A stretch of DNA of 43,881 nt from an uncultured Pseudomonadota bacterium (GTDB lineage: Bacteria > Pseudomonadota > Alphaproteobacteria > RF32 > CAG-239), in NCBI GenBank assembly GCA_947054505.1, contig CAMRWU010000013.1, forward strand, positions 1 through 43,881, given 5' to 3'. Positions 32,181 to 40,368 of this stretch are shown in pieces; position 1 is the stretch's first letter; each line of letters opens with the position of its first letter. A program made the position numbers and the translations under genes. The notes beneath the pieces were generated by a model, which saw nothing but the letters and a program-made list of their open reading frames with translations, had not been told where the DNA came from and searched no databases.

Positions 32181-32849
32181 CTACGCAATCTTTTGATTAC
32201 TGATCAAACCTTCCGAAATTTGCAAATTTGTCATAATCATACTATCCAAAACTTTATCATTATTTTTTTCAATATTTTTACCAACTTCCAAGGTTTTACC
32301 GGAAACATAATCAGCCAGTTTAATCAAATTATCTTTTGTTTCGCTTGGTAATTTTGATTTTTTTGAATTTGCCAATGTTTTAATATAAACCCAAAGTTGC
32401 AAATTGTTTTCCAAAGCCACAACCAACTCGGCCGAATTTTTCTTCTCTTTTGCAACAGACAAATCAACAGCACACTTCACTAAAGAAAAAGCCTCTTCCC
32501 GTGCCATAGAATTTTTAACAGCCTCCAGCAATCCCTCAGAAATCTGCATATTAATGTTAATCAAACAATCATAATCAGACCGCCCCATCTGCACCCCTTT
32601 CGATAACGTCAGGCGTTCAACAAACTTCGACAACTTTAACAAATTATCCTTAATATCCTGAGGAAGCAAATTTTTAGCGCTTTTCATTGATGTTTCAATC
32701 TGCACCCACAATTTCAAATTATTATCCAAGGCCAGCAATTTAACATTATCATTTTTGCTGACAGAAGCCTTGGCCAAATCAAGAGCATGGTTTAACAAAA
32801 TAACGGCTTCATTTTCAGCATCTTTAATTTGAGTGACTGTTGTTTTCAT
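32181..32849 (-). CDS. Tandem-duplicated FlaF-like flagellar protein
   Basis: The 222-aa protein consists of two copies of a helical unit, offset by 105 residues: residues about 20-113 and 122-216. Each has a NNLxLWVxI motif (43-51 and 148-156), LPxxxKDNLxKLxxxV (62-77 and 167-182) and NxQISEGLx (100-108 and 209-216). These match the plan of FlaF, an alphaproteobacterial regulator of flagellin production and secretion that works against FlbT; FlaF is usually a single unit of about 120 aa. It lies downstream of flgH behind a hairpin, so it may form its own unit. No flagellin gene is in the window. Confidence 0.75.
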   Translation of the reverse strand: MKTTVTQIKDAENEAVILLNHALDLAKASVSKNDNVKLLALDNNLKLWVQIETSMKSAKNLLPQDIKDNLLKLSKFVERLTLSKGVQMGRSDYDCLININMQISEGLLEAVKNSMAREEAFSLVKCAVDLSVAKEKKNSAELVVALENNLQLWVYIKTLANSKKSKLPSETKDNLIKLADYVSGKTLEVGKNIEKNNDKVLDSMIMTNLQISEGLISNQKIA

Positions 32850-32950
32850 TTTTCTATTTCCTCAGATAATTAATCATTTTTATTGTTTTTATTTTCTCAC
32901 AAACCCACCTTTGCCTTGGGGAAAAACAAAGGCAGGCTTGCCAGAAAGAA

Positions 32951-32966
32951 AACTCCTCTCGGAGTT
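32951..32966 (-). terminator. Hairpin after flgH
   Basis: The stem AACTCC / GGAGTT with a GAGA-type tetraloop and a following TTCTTT lies about 70 nt past the flgH stop. It probably ends the flgF-G-A-H transcript. The rest of the 185-bp gap is AT-rich with a short GGCAGGCTTGCC palindrome and no gene. Confidence 0.6.
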
Positions 32967-33035
32967 GTTGTTTTTAAGAAAAAATGGGGAGATTTTTCCT
33001 TAAAAATGGGGATACATAATAATAGGGGAACTTGT

Positions 33036-33797
33036 CTAAAACGGTGCCACAATATCCAAAATCTGTCGCCCGTAACGCGGCTGTTGAACATCGGAAATAA
33101 CCCCTTTGCCGCCATAAGAAACTCGAAGCTCGGCAATCTTGCTTGATTCAACAGTATTATCAGAACTGATATCTGCCCGACGAATAATACCGCGCACCGT
33201 CAACTGACGCACTTCATAACTGACTCTGATTTCCTGCGTCCCTTCAATAACCAGATTTCCGTTCGGCAGAACCTGAGTAACCACTGCCGCCATTGTCATC
33301 TCAATCTTTTCTTTGCGATCAATTTTACCATCGCCGGAAATTTCACGATTTGACGTGATATCAATCATCGCATCAGGACGAACAGCATCCGGCAACACAT
33401 CTTTAATATAACTTTCATAACCGAACATCGCACCAATACCCATGCTGTCCTTGTTATCATCACGATTCTGTTCCATCTCGTTTTCCATCAAAGCATTATC
33501 TTTTGCCGATACCTTAACCGTAATAATATCACCTACTTTTGATGCCCGCTGATCTTTGAAAAATCCGCTGGCCCCTGGTTTCCAGAGAGAATTTGCACCT
33601 CCTTTTGTCTGCTTAACCTCCGGCATTGGCATTGAGACCGGAAGATAATTCGGCTCTTCCACAGGGTTAACAATCGGCGACAAAGGAGGCTCTTGCCCCA
33701 CTTGTTGAAGTCTGGACCACATACCACACCCCGACAGTGATGTTGCCATCATCAAAACCACGGCATTCCGTCCCAAATTTCTTTTACAAAACATCAT
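33036..33797 (-). CDS. flgH: Flagellar L-ring lipoprotein FlgH
   Basis: FlgH forms the outer-membrane L ring of the flagellar bushing. The 253-aa precursor has a lipoprotein signal with lipobox SLSGC (Cys24). FlgH segments follow: ANSLWKPGASGFFKDQRASKVGDIITVKV, DITSNREISGDGKIDRKEKIEMTMAAVVTQVLPNGNLVIEGTQEI, and RGIIRRADISSDNTVESSKIAELRVSYGGKG. GGGGAG lies 9 nt before ATG 33797. It is the last gene of the flgF-G-A-H series. Confidence 0.96.
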   Translation of the reverse strand: MMFCKRNLGRNAVVLMMATSLSGCGMWSRLQQVGQEPPLSPIVNPVEEPNYLPVSMPMPEVKQTKGGANSLWKPGASGFFKDQRASKVGDIITVKVSAKDNALMENEMEQNRDDNKDSMGIGAMFGYESYIKDVLPDAVRPDAMIDITSNREISGDGKIDRKEKIEMTMAAVVTQVLPNGNLVIEGTQEIRVSYEVRQLTVRGIIRRADISSDNTVESSKIAELRVSYGGKGVISDVQQPRYGRQILDIVAPF

Positions 33798-33818
33798 ATC
33801 AATCGTCTCCCCTTCCGA

Positions 33819-34523
33819 TTATTGCCCATCAATTTCAACCGTATCGGCATCAACAACCTTGGCAAAAAATTTCTTACCGCTTTTGACATTCATCAACTCA
33901 ATTCTCTGTCCGAATGCCCCGCTTTCCAAAGCCTCGGCTTTAGCCGTAATCTGCATTCCTTTTGATTTATAAACAGAAGTTACAACCTTTCCTTTATTAA
34001 TAATGATAACAGCCCCAACATCACGATCCGCAATCAACTTTCCGGATTTCAAAGCCCTCTTGGCTTCCAGACCGACAATCTTTTCCGCATCTGTTAAAAA
34101 TTGTTCTTTCAACCGATTCCGTCTGACTTTAATCTTTTTCAGCTTATCGGCCGTAATTCTTTCTCCCTTGTCAATATTTTGAGCGGGAACCCAAATCTCA
34201 TCAAGAACATAATAACGACCGCTCAAAGATGTTTGGGCATACGACACACCATCGGCAAAAATTTCCGCCGTGGCTGAAAACTTATTCTGAGCTTCATCAT
34301 ATTTTAAATGAGAAACCATAACTTTTGCCTGTTCAGCCTCATCAATCACAAAATTTGTTTTGCCACCGAAGAATTCAAATTCCATTTCATCTTCATTTCC
34401 CTGCTCAACAAATTCTTTTTGTATCGCATCAGCCAGTTCAGCTTCACTGACAATTGCCGCCTGAACCTCGGACACGGCAAACAACAACCAACAAACAGCT
34501 ATGATTTTCCCCAGTTTATTCAT
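33819..34523 (-). CDS. flgA: Flagellar P-ring assembly chaperone FlgA
   Basis: FlgA is a periplasmic chaperone that helps FlgI assemble into the P ring. The 234-aa precursor has a signal peptide (KLGKIIAVCWLLFAVSEVQA). The SAF-type C-terminal domain contains EIWVPAQNIDKGERITADKLKKI and VGLEAKRALKSGKLIADRDVG. The stretch KGMQITAKAEALESGAFGQRIELMNVKSGK is the most conserved FlgA region. ATG 34523 (MNKLGK) has GGGG just upstream; the TTG at 34532 is less likely. Confidence 0.95.
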   Translation of the reverse strand: MNKLGKIIAVCWLLFAVSEVQAAIVSEAELADAIQKEFVEQGNEDEMEFEFFGGKTNFVIDEAEQAKVMVSHLKYDEAQNKFSATAEIFADGVSYAQTSLSGRYYVLDEIWVPAQNIDKGERITADKLKKIKVRRNRLKEQFLTDAEKIVGLEAKRALKSGKLIADRDVGAVIIINKGKVVTSVYKSKGMQITAKAEALESGAFGQRIELMNVKSGKKFFAKVVDADTVEIDGQ

Positions 34524-34542
34524 TTTCCCCAACCTGCTTAAC

Positions 34543-35331
34543 TTATTTCAACTGATTAATCGTGCTCAACATTTGATCAGCTGTTAAAATAACCTTTGAG
34601 TTCAATTCATAAGCACGCTGAGCCGAAACCAATTCCGTAATTTCCGTTACCGGATTAACATTGGAAGTTGACAACCACCCTTGCAAAATAGAACCAAAAC
34701 CTTCTGTATCCGGATTATCTAGAATCGGAGCACCGGAAGCCTCTGTTTCCATAAACAAATTCGTTCCCATCGCTTCCAATCCGGCTTCGTTCGGAAATGT
34801 AGCCAACTCCAGCTGACCGACATTAACTTCATCTGTCTCACCATCTTGCTTAACCCAAACCTCACCGGAACTGTTGACATAAATTTCAACAGCATCATCA
34901 GGAATGGTTATTTCCGGCTGAACCGTATAACCGTCATGTGTTACAATAACACCGTCACCGTTTCGCTGAAAAGCACCGTCACGCGTGTAGCCGATACCTT
35001 TTCCCTCCGGTAATTCAACCTGAAAATAACCACGACCGCGAATGGCCAAATCCAATGTTCCGGATGTTTGCGTCAAACCACCGCCATCAGTAATACGATA
35101 AATAGCAGCTGTCTTAACCCCCAAACCGATTTGAATACCAGACGGAACAACAGTTTGATCTGCTGTTGAAACAGCCCCCGGACGAACGATATTCTGATAC
35201 AACAAATCATTAAACTCCGCCCGACGTTTTGAATAAGCGGTAGTGTTCATATTGGCGATATTGTTGGAAATAACATCAACATTGGTCTGTTGTGCCAACA
35301 TTCCGGTTGCGCCGATTTGTAATGCTCTCAT
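34543..35331 (-). CDS. flgG: Flagellar distal rod protein FlgG
   Basis: FlgG builds the distal rod. The 262-aa protein has the rod N-terminal motif (LQIGATGMLAQQTNVDVISNNIANMNTTAYSKRRAEF), the FlgG-typical QTSGTLDLAIRGRGYFQVELPEG, and the C-terminal SNVNPVTEITELVSAQRAYELNSKVI, which forms the coiled coil with the N-terminus. The length is standard. It lies between flgF and flgA, with 19-bp spacers on both sides. Confidence 0.97.
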   Translation of the reverse strand: MRALQIGATGMLAQQTNVDVISNNIANMNTTAYSKRRAEFNDLLYQNIVRPGAVSTADQTVVPSGIQIGLGVKTAAIYRITDGGGLTQTSGTLDLAIRGRGYFQVELPEGKGIGYTRDGAFQRNGDGVIVTHDGYTVQPEITIPDDAVEIYVNSSGEVWVKQDGETDEVNVGQLELATFPNEAGLEAMGTNLFMETEASGAPILDNPDTEGFGSILQGWLSTSNVNPVTEITELVSAQRAYELNSKVILTADQMLSTINQLK

Positions 35332-35350
35332 TGTTTAATCCCCTTTTATA

Positions 35351-36094
35351 TTACGCCAGTTGCGCGTAGGTTGTAATTGTATCGGACAAGCGTTCATGTT
35401 CCCCATCAATCATCTGTTGAACATACTCATACGAACGTTGCAAATTAATCAGTCGTGTCATTTCGGCAATCGGCTCAACATTAGATTTTTCAATCGCGCC
35501 TTGCACCACACGAGCTTCCTCCGCACCATACTGGACGGCATTGCCAGGAACATTTTCATAAAGCGTCCCTGCCACTTTTAACAATTTTTGATTATCGGCA
35601 AAATGTGCCAATTTCAAACGCCCGATAGAACCGTTCTCGGTAAACACTTCACCGCTCTCGCTGATAACGATTTCCGTTTCCCCCGGAGCAAAAAAGAACG
35701 GCTCATTGTTCTCAGACAAAACAACAGCGCCATCATTGGTCACCAATTTGCTGTCGGCATCCAAAGAGAACTGCCCCTTTCTGGTATATCTTTCACCACT
35801 GTCGGTTTCCACGCAAAAGAAACCGTCTCCTTTCAATGCCACATCAAATGTATTGCCGGTAACAGTAATCGCCCCTTCGGCAAAATTCTGAAAACTTCCG
35901 AAATCTTCGGTAAAATAAAGCGGTGTCCGACCAATCCCCTCTGCTTTCGGCGTCTGCACCAAATAAGAAGTGAACAAAACGTCGCTCTGCTTATAGCCGG
36001 CAGTATTCATATTGGCCATATTATTAGAAACAATATCCATCTGCTTCCACAAAGCCATCTGCCGCGATAATGCGATATAGTTGGTATTATCCAT
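35351..36094 (-). CDS. flgF: Flagellar proximal rod protein FlgF
   Basis: FlgF is a proximal rod subunit. The 247-aa protein begins YIALSRQMALWKQMDIVSNNMANMNTAGYK. It contains GNTFDVALKGDGFFCVETDSGERYTRKGQF and ends with a SNVEPIAEMTRLINLQRSYEYVQ block typical of rod/hook proteins; the shorter length and gene order set it apart from FlgG. It is the first gene of the operon and is preceded by a sigma-54-type promoter 50-66 bp upstream. Confidence 0.95.
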   Translation of the reverse strand: MDNTNYIALSRQMALWKQMDIVSNNMANMNTAGYKQSDVLFTSYLVQTPKAEGIGRTPLYFTEDFGSFQNFAEGAITVTGNTFDVALKGDGFFCVETDSGERYTRKGQFSLDADSKLVTNDGAVVLSENNEPFFFAPGETEIVISESGEVFTENGSIGRLKLAHFADNQKLLKVAGTLYENVPGNAVQYGAEEARVVQGAIEKSNVEPIAEMTRLINLQRSYEYVQQMIDGEHERLSDTITTYAQLA

Positions 36095-36144
36095 TATATT
36101 CTCCCCAATAGTTTTGGATAATTAAAACTTGTTGCCAACATATA

Positions 36145-36161
36145 TGCAAAAGTCGTGCCAA
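36145..36161 (-). promoter_or_regulatory. Sigma-54 promoter of the flgF-G-A-H operon
   Basis: On the minus strand TTGGCACG-ACTT-TTGCA matches the RpoN consensus YTGGCACG-N4-TTGCW in full, with the -24 GG and -12 GC in correct phase. Transcription would start near 36134, giving a leader of about 40 nt to flgF. Alphaproteobacterial flagellar genes such as those of Caulobacter are often under sigma-54 with an activator like FlbD. Confidence 0.88.
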
Positions 36162-36181
36162 AAAAAACAAACCACAAAAAA

Positions 36182-36205
36182 AGGAGCTTGTTTCTGCAAG
36201 CTCCT
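36182..36205 (-). terminator. Terminator of the Cys-containing gene pair
   Basis: The stem GGAGCTTG / CAAGCTCC with a 6-nt loop is followed on the minus strand by eight T, 25 nt past the stop of the 193-aa gene and directly before the sigma-54 promoter. Confidence 0.85.
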
Positions 36206-36227
36206 CCGATAACCATCCTTCCTTTAG

Positions 36228-36809
36228 TTAATTGTAGAAATGAGCACAATCCGAATCCAATGTTTTACATGCCGTTTCCGATGTATCTTCAAAATCAACA
36301 ATCGCCTGACAGCCATTTTCATCCGTATCAATGGCCTGATTACAAACCAATTCATCAACAACAGAAGCTCCTCTTTCCCACTTGGTACAATACCCTCTAA
36401 CTGTACCATAAGCCAAAGTCGGAATATTATAATCTTTCTCATCATCGTAAACCATAATATTCTCCAATTCTTCTCCTGTGTATTCTGATTTTTTACTCTT
36501 ATATCGTGCCCCAAAAATACAACCGACATCATATCCAATTGAACGGGAACATAACAGATGATAATTCTGCTGAACACAGGCATTTTGATCAATGGCATGA
36601 TTTAGAGGAGGAAGTTTGCTATCATTTATAGACTGGGATATCGTTGTGCCCCCCTGAATATTCCACGTTCCATTATAAGAACCGTAATATGTACCATTCT
36701 TTTTACCGACTGTTTGAAAACAAACCCGTATATAGCTATTTTTACACTCTTTGGAATCTCTGTCCCCCATAATGTAACTTATAAAAGAATTACTATTTTG
36801 TTTTCTCAA
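36228..36809 (-). CDS. Cys-containing hypothetical protein, 193 aa, start uncertain
   Basis: The frame can start at TTG 36809 or ATG 36770, and neither has a good ribosome site. About ten Cys are spread over the protein (KECKNSYIRVCF, NACVQQNYHLLC, VGCIFGAR, CTKWERG, ELVCNQAI, NGCQAIVDF, ACKTLDSDC), which suggests disulfides outside the cytosol. No signal peptide is visible from either start, so the 5' end may be damaged or the protein may depend on the upstream gene. Both reading frames have stops in the short gap, so a single frameshift does not join them. Function unknown. Confidence 0.5.
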   Translation of the reverse strand: MRKQNSNSFISYIMGDRDSKECKNSYIRVCFQTVGKKNGTYYGSYNGTWNIQGGTTISQSINDSKLPPLNHAIDQNACVQQNYHLLCSRSIGYDVGCIFGARYKSKKSEYTGEELENIMVYDDEKDYNIPTLAYGTVRGYCTKWERGASVVDELVCNQAIDTDENGCQAIVDFEDTSETACKTLDSDCAHFYN

Positions 36810-36820
36810 CCATTATCTTT

Positions 36821-37360
36821 TCATGATGATTGCCTCCCTGCCTCTCCTGTTATTTCTCCAAGATTGGCTGTTTGTCGCGTTTCCGACCGTTCAGTGCTGA
36901 CAACACTTTTAGTCGTATTGCCACCCATGGACGACACTTTCTTTACATCTGAACAACCTTCGCTAAGTTCTTTAGGTGAGCGACAGGTAATTGCGGTGTA
37001 TTTGTAATAAGAAGTGTCACAAACACATTCTTCATAACAGGTCAAGCCGGCTATCGGATGTTGGGCGCCTCTGCCAATTCGATGTGCACCACAACTATCC
37101 AACAAACCGTATGCCGAACATCCTCTGTCACCTCCGGTACTGCCACCGTCATTAACACGATTTGTACCATAGCTTTTGTTATCACCCAAATAATCCGGCA
37201 ACCACGTCACTTTGGCAAGTTGATAGCTTTCGCCGGAAGAAGCATATGAGACCGGCTCCAGTGGTGTAGGGTTTCGTTTTAAGAGGAGGTTGGCTACCTC
37301 TTTATCAATTAAGAAAAATGACGTTAAAGCGAAACATAACAAAGACAGATGATGTTTCAT
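36821..37360 (-). CDS. Putative exported Cys-rich protein, 179 aa
   Basis: The AAGGAGG site 5 nt before ATG 37360 is very strong. A short N-terminal hydrophobic stretch (LSLLCFALTSFFLI) could be a signal peptide. The middle is Gly/Cys-rich (GGDRGCSAYGLLDSC, then GLTCYEECVCDTSYYKYTAITC and ELSEGCSD), with Cys and Tyr spacing like the Cys-rich proteins at the right end of the window. The C-terminal Ser/Thr-rich part looks unstructured. Not recognised. It is probably co-transcribed with the 193-aa gene. Confidence 0.6.
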   Translation of the reverse strand: MKHHLSLLCFALTSFFLIDKEVANLLLKRNPTPLEPVSYASSGESYQLAKVTWLPDYLGDNKSYGTNRVNDGGSTGGDRGCSAYGLLDSCGAHRIGRGAQHPIAGLTCYEECVCDTSYYKYTAITCRSPKELSEGCSDVKKVSSMGGNTTKSVVSTERSETRQTANLGEITGEAGRQSS

Positions 37361-37467
37361 GGCAGCCTCCTTTGCTTAAAATAGAACCGTTCTCCCCAGT
37401 CTATTTTAACAAAATCAGCGCAAATTATCACAATCAATCACACTAGGAGGACAAATTTTTGCAGAAA

Positions 37468-37492
37468 AAAAAGGCATCAAAAATGATGCCTT
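37468..37492 (-). terminator. Terminator of the NlpE-like gene
   Basis: The stem AAGGCATC / GATGCCTT with a 6-nt loop is followed on the minus strand by eight T, 24 nt past the lipoprotein stop. Confidence 0.85.
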
Positions 37493-37515
37493 CATCTGAT
37501 AAATAAAAACAAAGC

Positions 37516-37902
37516 TTACTTACAACAAGCTGTTCTTTTCAAAACATAATTCTTAGCCCAAGAACCTGTTGTCAAGTGACGTTGGCTGTCCAAACGACGC
37601 AACTGGTCTTTCTCACTTAAGAAATATGCCGGCTCACCGTTAAGCGGAATAATTTTAACAGTATTACCATTTACAACATAGCTACCCTGTTCAGTAAAGA
37701 TACTGTCAGGTTGACCGCCGTATTGCGTAATTGAATTAAATTGATTGTTCTGATTCAGTTGGATAGTGGTCAAGACTTTTTCACCGGAAGCAGTCGTTGT
37801 TACACCTTCAAATGTACCGCAATAAGCCCCCGGACGTTCCTGATGAGTAGCACAAGCTGCCAACAAAGCTGTTGCCACAGCAATCAAATACATTTTTTTC
37901 AT
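37516..37902 (-). CDS. NlpE-like outer-membrane lipoprotein, 128 aa
   Basis: The precursor has a lipoprotein signal (MKKMYLIAVATALLAAC, lipid Cys17). The mature part follows the NlpE N-terminal beta-barrel pattern: PGAYCGTFEGVTTTASGEKV, LTTIQLNQNNQFNSI, EQGSYVVNGNTVKII and a later PAYFLSEKDQLRRLD. The CxxC found after the first strand in E. coli NlpE is absent; one Cys is in its place and two Cys end the protein (ACCK). NlpE senses surface or copper stress and signals to Cpx in E. coli; here that is only a possibility. It lies downstream of era with its own terminator. Confidence 0.7.
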   Translation of the reverse strand: MKKMYLIAVATALLAACATHQERPGAYCGTFEGVTTTASGEKVLTTIQLNQNNQFNSITQYGGQPDSIFTEQGSYVVNGNTVKIIPLNGEPAYFLSEKDQLRRLDSQRHLTTGSWAKNYVLKRTACCK

Positions 37903-37955
37903 AATTTTCCCCTTTTAACACTATTGATAAAATCAGACATTGATAGACTTAATCA

Positions 37956-38870
37956 TCAAGCATTAAAATTCAAGCCCCATGCAGCATAACGTCCGGCATC
38001 TTCCTGCCAGTTTTCACGAACCTTGACAAAGAGAAACAAATGCACCCGCTCCTCAAACAATTCTTCGATTTCGCGCCGTGCCGCCTGCCCAATGCGTTTA
38101 ATCATCGAGCCTCCCTTACCCAAAACAATCACCTTTTGATTGTCTCGTTCAACATAAATTGTAATTTCCGCCCGTACGGAACCGTCTTCTCGCCGCTCCC
38201 AAAGCTCCGGTTCTACCGTCAACGCATAAGGCAATTCCTGATGCAGAAACAAAAACAGCTTCTCCCTGACAATTTCTGCCGCCAGCATTTTTAACGGCAT
38301 ATCCGACATTTGTTCTTCAGGATAAAACCACGGACTTTCAGGCAAATTATCAGCCAGATAACGATAAAATTCATCCAGATGTTGTCCGGTAACCGCAGAA
38401 ACAAAAAAGGTTTCCGTAAAATCAAACTCGGCATTAAGCGCCGCACTTAGCCCCAAAAGCTTTTCTTTCTGAACCAAATCAACTTTGTTCAAAACCAAAA
38501 CCGCTTTCATCTTGTGTTTGCGCAACTTGGCAATAATGCTCCTTGTTTCATCATCAAAACCTCGTTTGGCATCAACGACCAGCACAATGATATCCGCATC
38601 AGCAACCCCGCTCCAAGCCGAACCGACCATAGCGCGGTCAAGACGCCGTTTGGGCTTAAATATCCCGGGAGTATCAATAAAAATAATCTGAGTATTGTCA
38701 TAAATGCCAATCCCTCTCACCAAAGTCCGTGTTGTCTGCACCTTGGGAGAAACAATAGAAACTTTAGATCCGGCAAAATGATTGGTAATTGTTGACTTTC
38801 CGGCATTGGGCGCGCCGATTAAAGCCACAAACCCACAACGTGTTTGCGTTATCTGCTCCGTCATAATCAA
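37956..38870 (-). CDS. era: GTPase Era
   Basis: Era is an essential GTPase that helps 16S rRNA maturation and 30S assembly. The 304-aa product has G1 GAPNAGKST, G3 DTPGI, G4 NKVD, and the VSAVTGQHLDEFYRYL switch. A C-terminal KH domain carries VIVLGKGGSMIKRIGQAARREIEEL and an HLFLFVKVRENWQED ending. It starts at 38870 or 38864, overlapping the rnc stop by 4 bp. It is the last gene of the DUF2062-acpS-lepB-rnc-era cluster. Confidence 0.97.
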   Translation of the reverse strand: MIMTEQITQTRCGFVALIGAPNAGKSTITNHFAGSKVSIVSPKVQTTRTLVRGIGIYDNTQIIFIDTPGIFKPKRRLDRAMVGSAWSGVADADIIVLVVDAKRGFDDETRSIIAKLRKHKMKAVLVLNKVDLVQKEKLLGLSAALNAEFDFTETFFVSAVTGQHLDEFYRYLADNLPESPWFYPEEQMSDMPLKMLAAEIVREKLFLFLHQELPYALTVEPELWERREDGSVRAEITIYVERDNQKVIVLGKGGSMIKRIGQAARREIEELFEERVHLFLFVKVRENWQEDAGRYAAWGLNFNA

Positions 38871-39520
38871 ATCATCCTCAACAATTTTGATGCGGCAGAA
38901 AATTGGGCAAGTTTCTTACTGCGTCCTTTTCCGATAGCACTAAGCCCCTCTCCGACAGTCACTTTCATAGAAAAAATCGGCTGATGTTCACTACCTTCCC
39001 GACCGATAACTTCATAAACAGGAACTCCCAAACCTTTTGCATGAGCAACTTCCTGCAACAAAGTTTTGGCATCTTTCGGAGGAGCCATGTTTTTATCAAT
39101 TAACTCACGCCAATGATGATTGACAAATGAAATCGCATCATCAACCCCACCATCAATATAAATAGCCCCGATAACCGCCTCGCAAATATCGCATAACACA
39201 TTTTCATTATCACGAATATCATCCGAAGCCACAACCATATATTCACCCAAATGCAAACTTCGCCCGACCTCGGCTACCGTTTCCTTGCAGACCAATCCGG
39301 TAAAACGTTGCGATAAATTTCCTTCCGGTTCTTTGGGAAAAAGTTTATACAACAACGAAGCAATTGAGAGCCCCAACACTCGATCTCCCAAAAACTCCAA
39401 GCGTTCATAATTATGATCCACATGCGGATTGACACTGCCATGGGTTAATGCCTTGGACAACAAATCCGGATTTTTAAATTTATGTTTTAATATCTGCTCT
39501 AACTCTTCCATCTGTCTCAT
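38867..39520 (-). CDS. rnc: Ribonuclease III
   Basis: RNase III cuts double-stranded RNA, including the rRNA precursor. The product (217 aa from ATG 39520) carries the signature YERLEFLGDRVLGL and the second catalytic motif CEAVIGAIYIDGG. A C-terminal dsRNA-binding domain follows (KTLLQEVAHAKGLGVPVYEV, then GKGRSKKLAQFSAASKLL). The start is uncertain: a TTG at 39556 extends it by 12 residues, and ATG 39511 is a third choice. It lies directly after lepB and overlaps era, the usual alphaproteobacterial order. Confidence 0.95.
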   Translation of the reverse strand: MRQMEELEQILKHKFKNPDLLSKALTHGSVNPHVDHNYERLEFLGDRVLGLSIASLLYKLFPKEPEGNLSQRFTGLVCKETVAEVGRSLHLGEYMVVASDDIRDNENVLCDICEAVIGAIYIDGGVDDAISFVNHHWRELIDKNMAPPKDAKTLLQEVAHAKGLGVPVYEVIGREGSEHQPIFSMKVTVGEGLSAIGKGRSKKLAQFSAASKLLRMI

Positions 39521-39570
39521 CCGAAAAACAGACGGGCAATTGTCAACTTCTCGCAATGCCCGCCGTGATT

Positions 39571-40299
39571 TTAATGAATTGCGTCAAACAAACGCTCCCA
39601 ACGTATCATCTTAGGCCAACTCCACGGCTTGTACCAATCATTGCCGTCATTATGCGAAAAGAACAAAAAACGCGCCTTTCCTACCAAATTTTCAGCCGGC
39701 ACAAAACCGACATTCACCCGACTGTCATCAGAGCGATCTCTGTTATCGCCCATCATAAAATAGTTGCCGCGTGGCACTTCAATCTCATCAAAATCATCAT
39801 AAACTTCGCTGTCAGAAATTTCAATAATATTGTGCTTAACGCCATTAGGCAATGTTTCTTCATATTGTCGATAGCGCTCCGCACTGCCGGCCGGTGTTCT
39901 GATAACAAAGTCATCAAGACGTTCCCTTTCAACTCTTTGACCATTAATATACAAACGCCCTTTGACCAATTTGATTTTATCCCCCGGCAAACCGATAACC
40001 CGTTTAATAAAATCGGTCTTGTTATCCTGCGGATACTTGAAAACAACAACATCACCTCGTTCAGGAGCCGCTTCAAAAATACGCCCGTCAAACAAAGGCA
40101 AACTCAACGGCAAAGAATGCTTTGAATAGCCATACGAAAATTTTGAGACAAACAAATAATCGCCGACATACAACGTCGGATACATGGAACCTGACGGAAT
40201 TTTGAACGGTTCAAACCAAACCGTGCGAATAACAATTGCAATCATAACCGCATAAAAAACCGTCTTCAGCGTATCCAAAAAACTTTCTTCTTTGTCCAT
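39571..40299 (-). CDS. lepB: Signal peptidase I
   Basis: LepB removes Sec and Tat signal peptides on the outer side of the inner membrane. The 242-aa protein has one N-terminal membrane helix (FYAVMIAIVIRTVWF), the nucleophile Ser38 in IPSGSMYPTL, and the general base Lys99 in DFIKRVIGLPGDKI. The substrate-pocket motif GDNRDRSDDSR is also present. It lies between acpS and rnc with short spacers. Confidence 0.97.
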   Translation of the reverse strand: MDKEESFLDTLKTVFYAVMIAIVIRTVWFEPFKIPSGSMYPTLYVGDYLFVSKFSYGYSKHSLPLSLPLFDGRIFEAAPERGDVVVFKYPQDNKTDFIKRVIGLPGDKIKLVKGRLYINGQRVERERLDDFVIRTPAGSAERYRQYEETLPNGVKHNIIEISDSEVYDDFDEIEVPRGNYFMMGDNRDRSDDSRVNVGFVPAENLVGKARFLFFSHNDGNDWYKPWSWPKMIRWERLFDAIH

Positions 40300-40368
40300 C
40301 TGTTCCCTCTTTTCTGACTATCAGCTATTTTCTGGCTGACATAATATACACTTTTTTAGAATACACAA

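Noticed and set aside
32881..33035. A second sigma-54 promoter before the FlaF-like gene (TGGCAAG...TGCC)
   Set aside because: The spacing between GG and GC is 7 instead of 10 nt, so it does not fit the RpoN consensus.
36809..36834. A simple frameshift joining the 179-aa and 193-aa genes
   Set aside because: The first frame stops at 36821-36823, and the second has its own in-frame stop just before its TTG, so one indel cannot fuse them.
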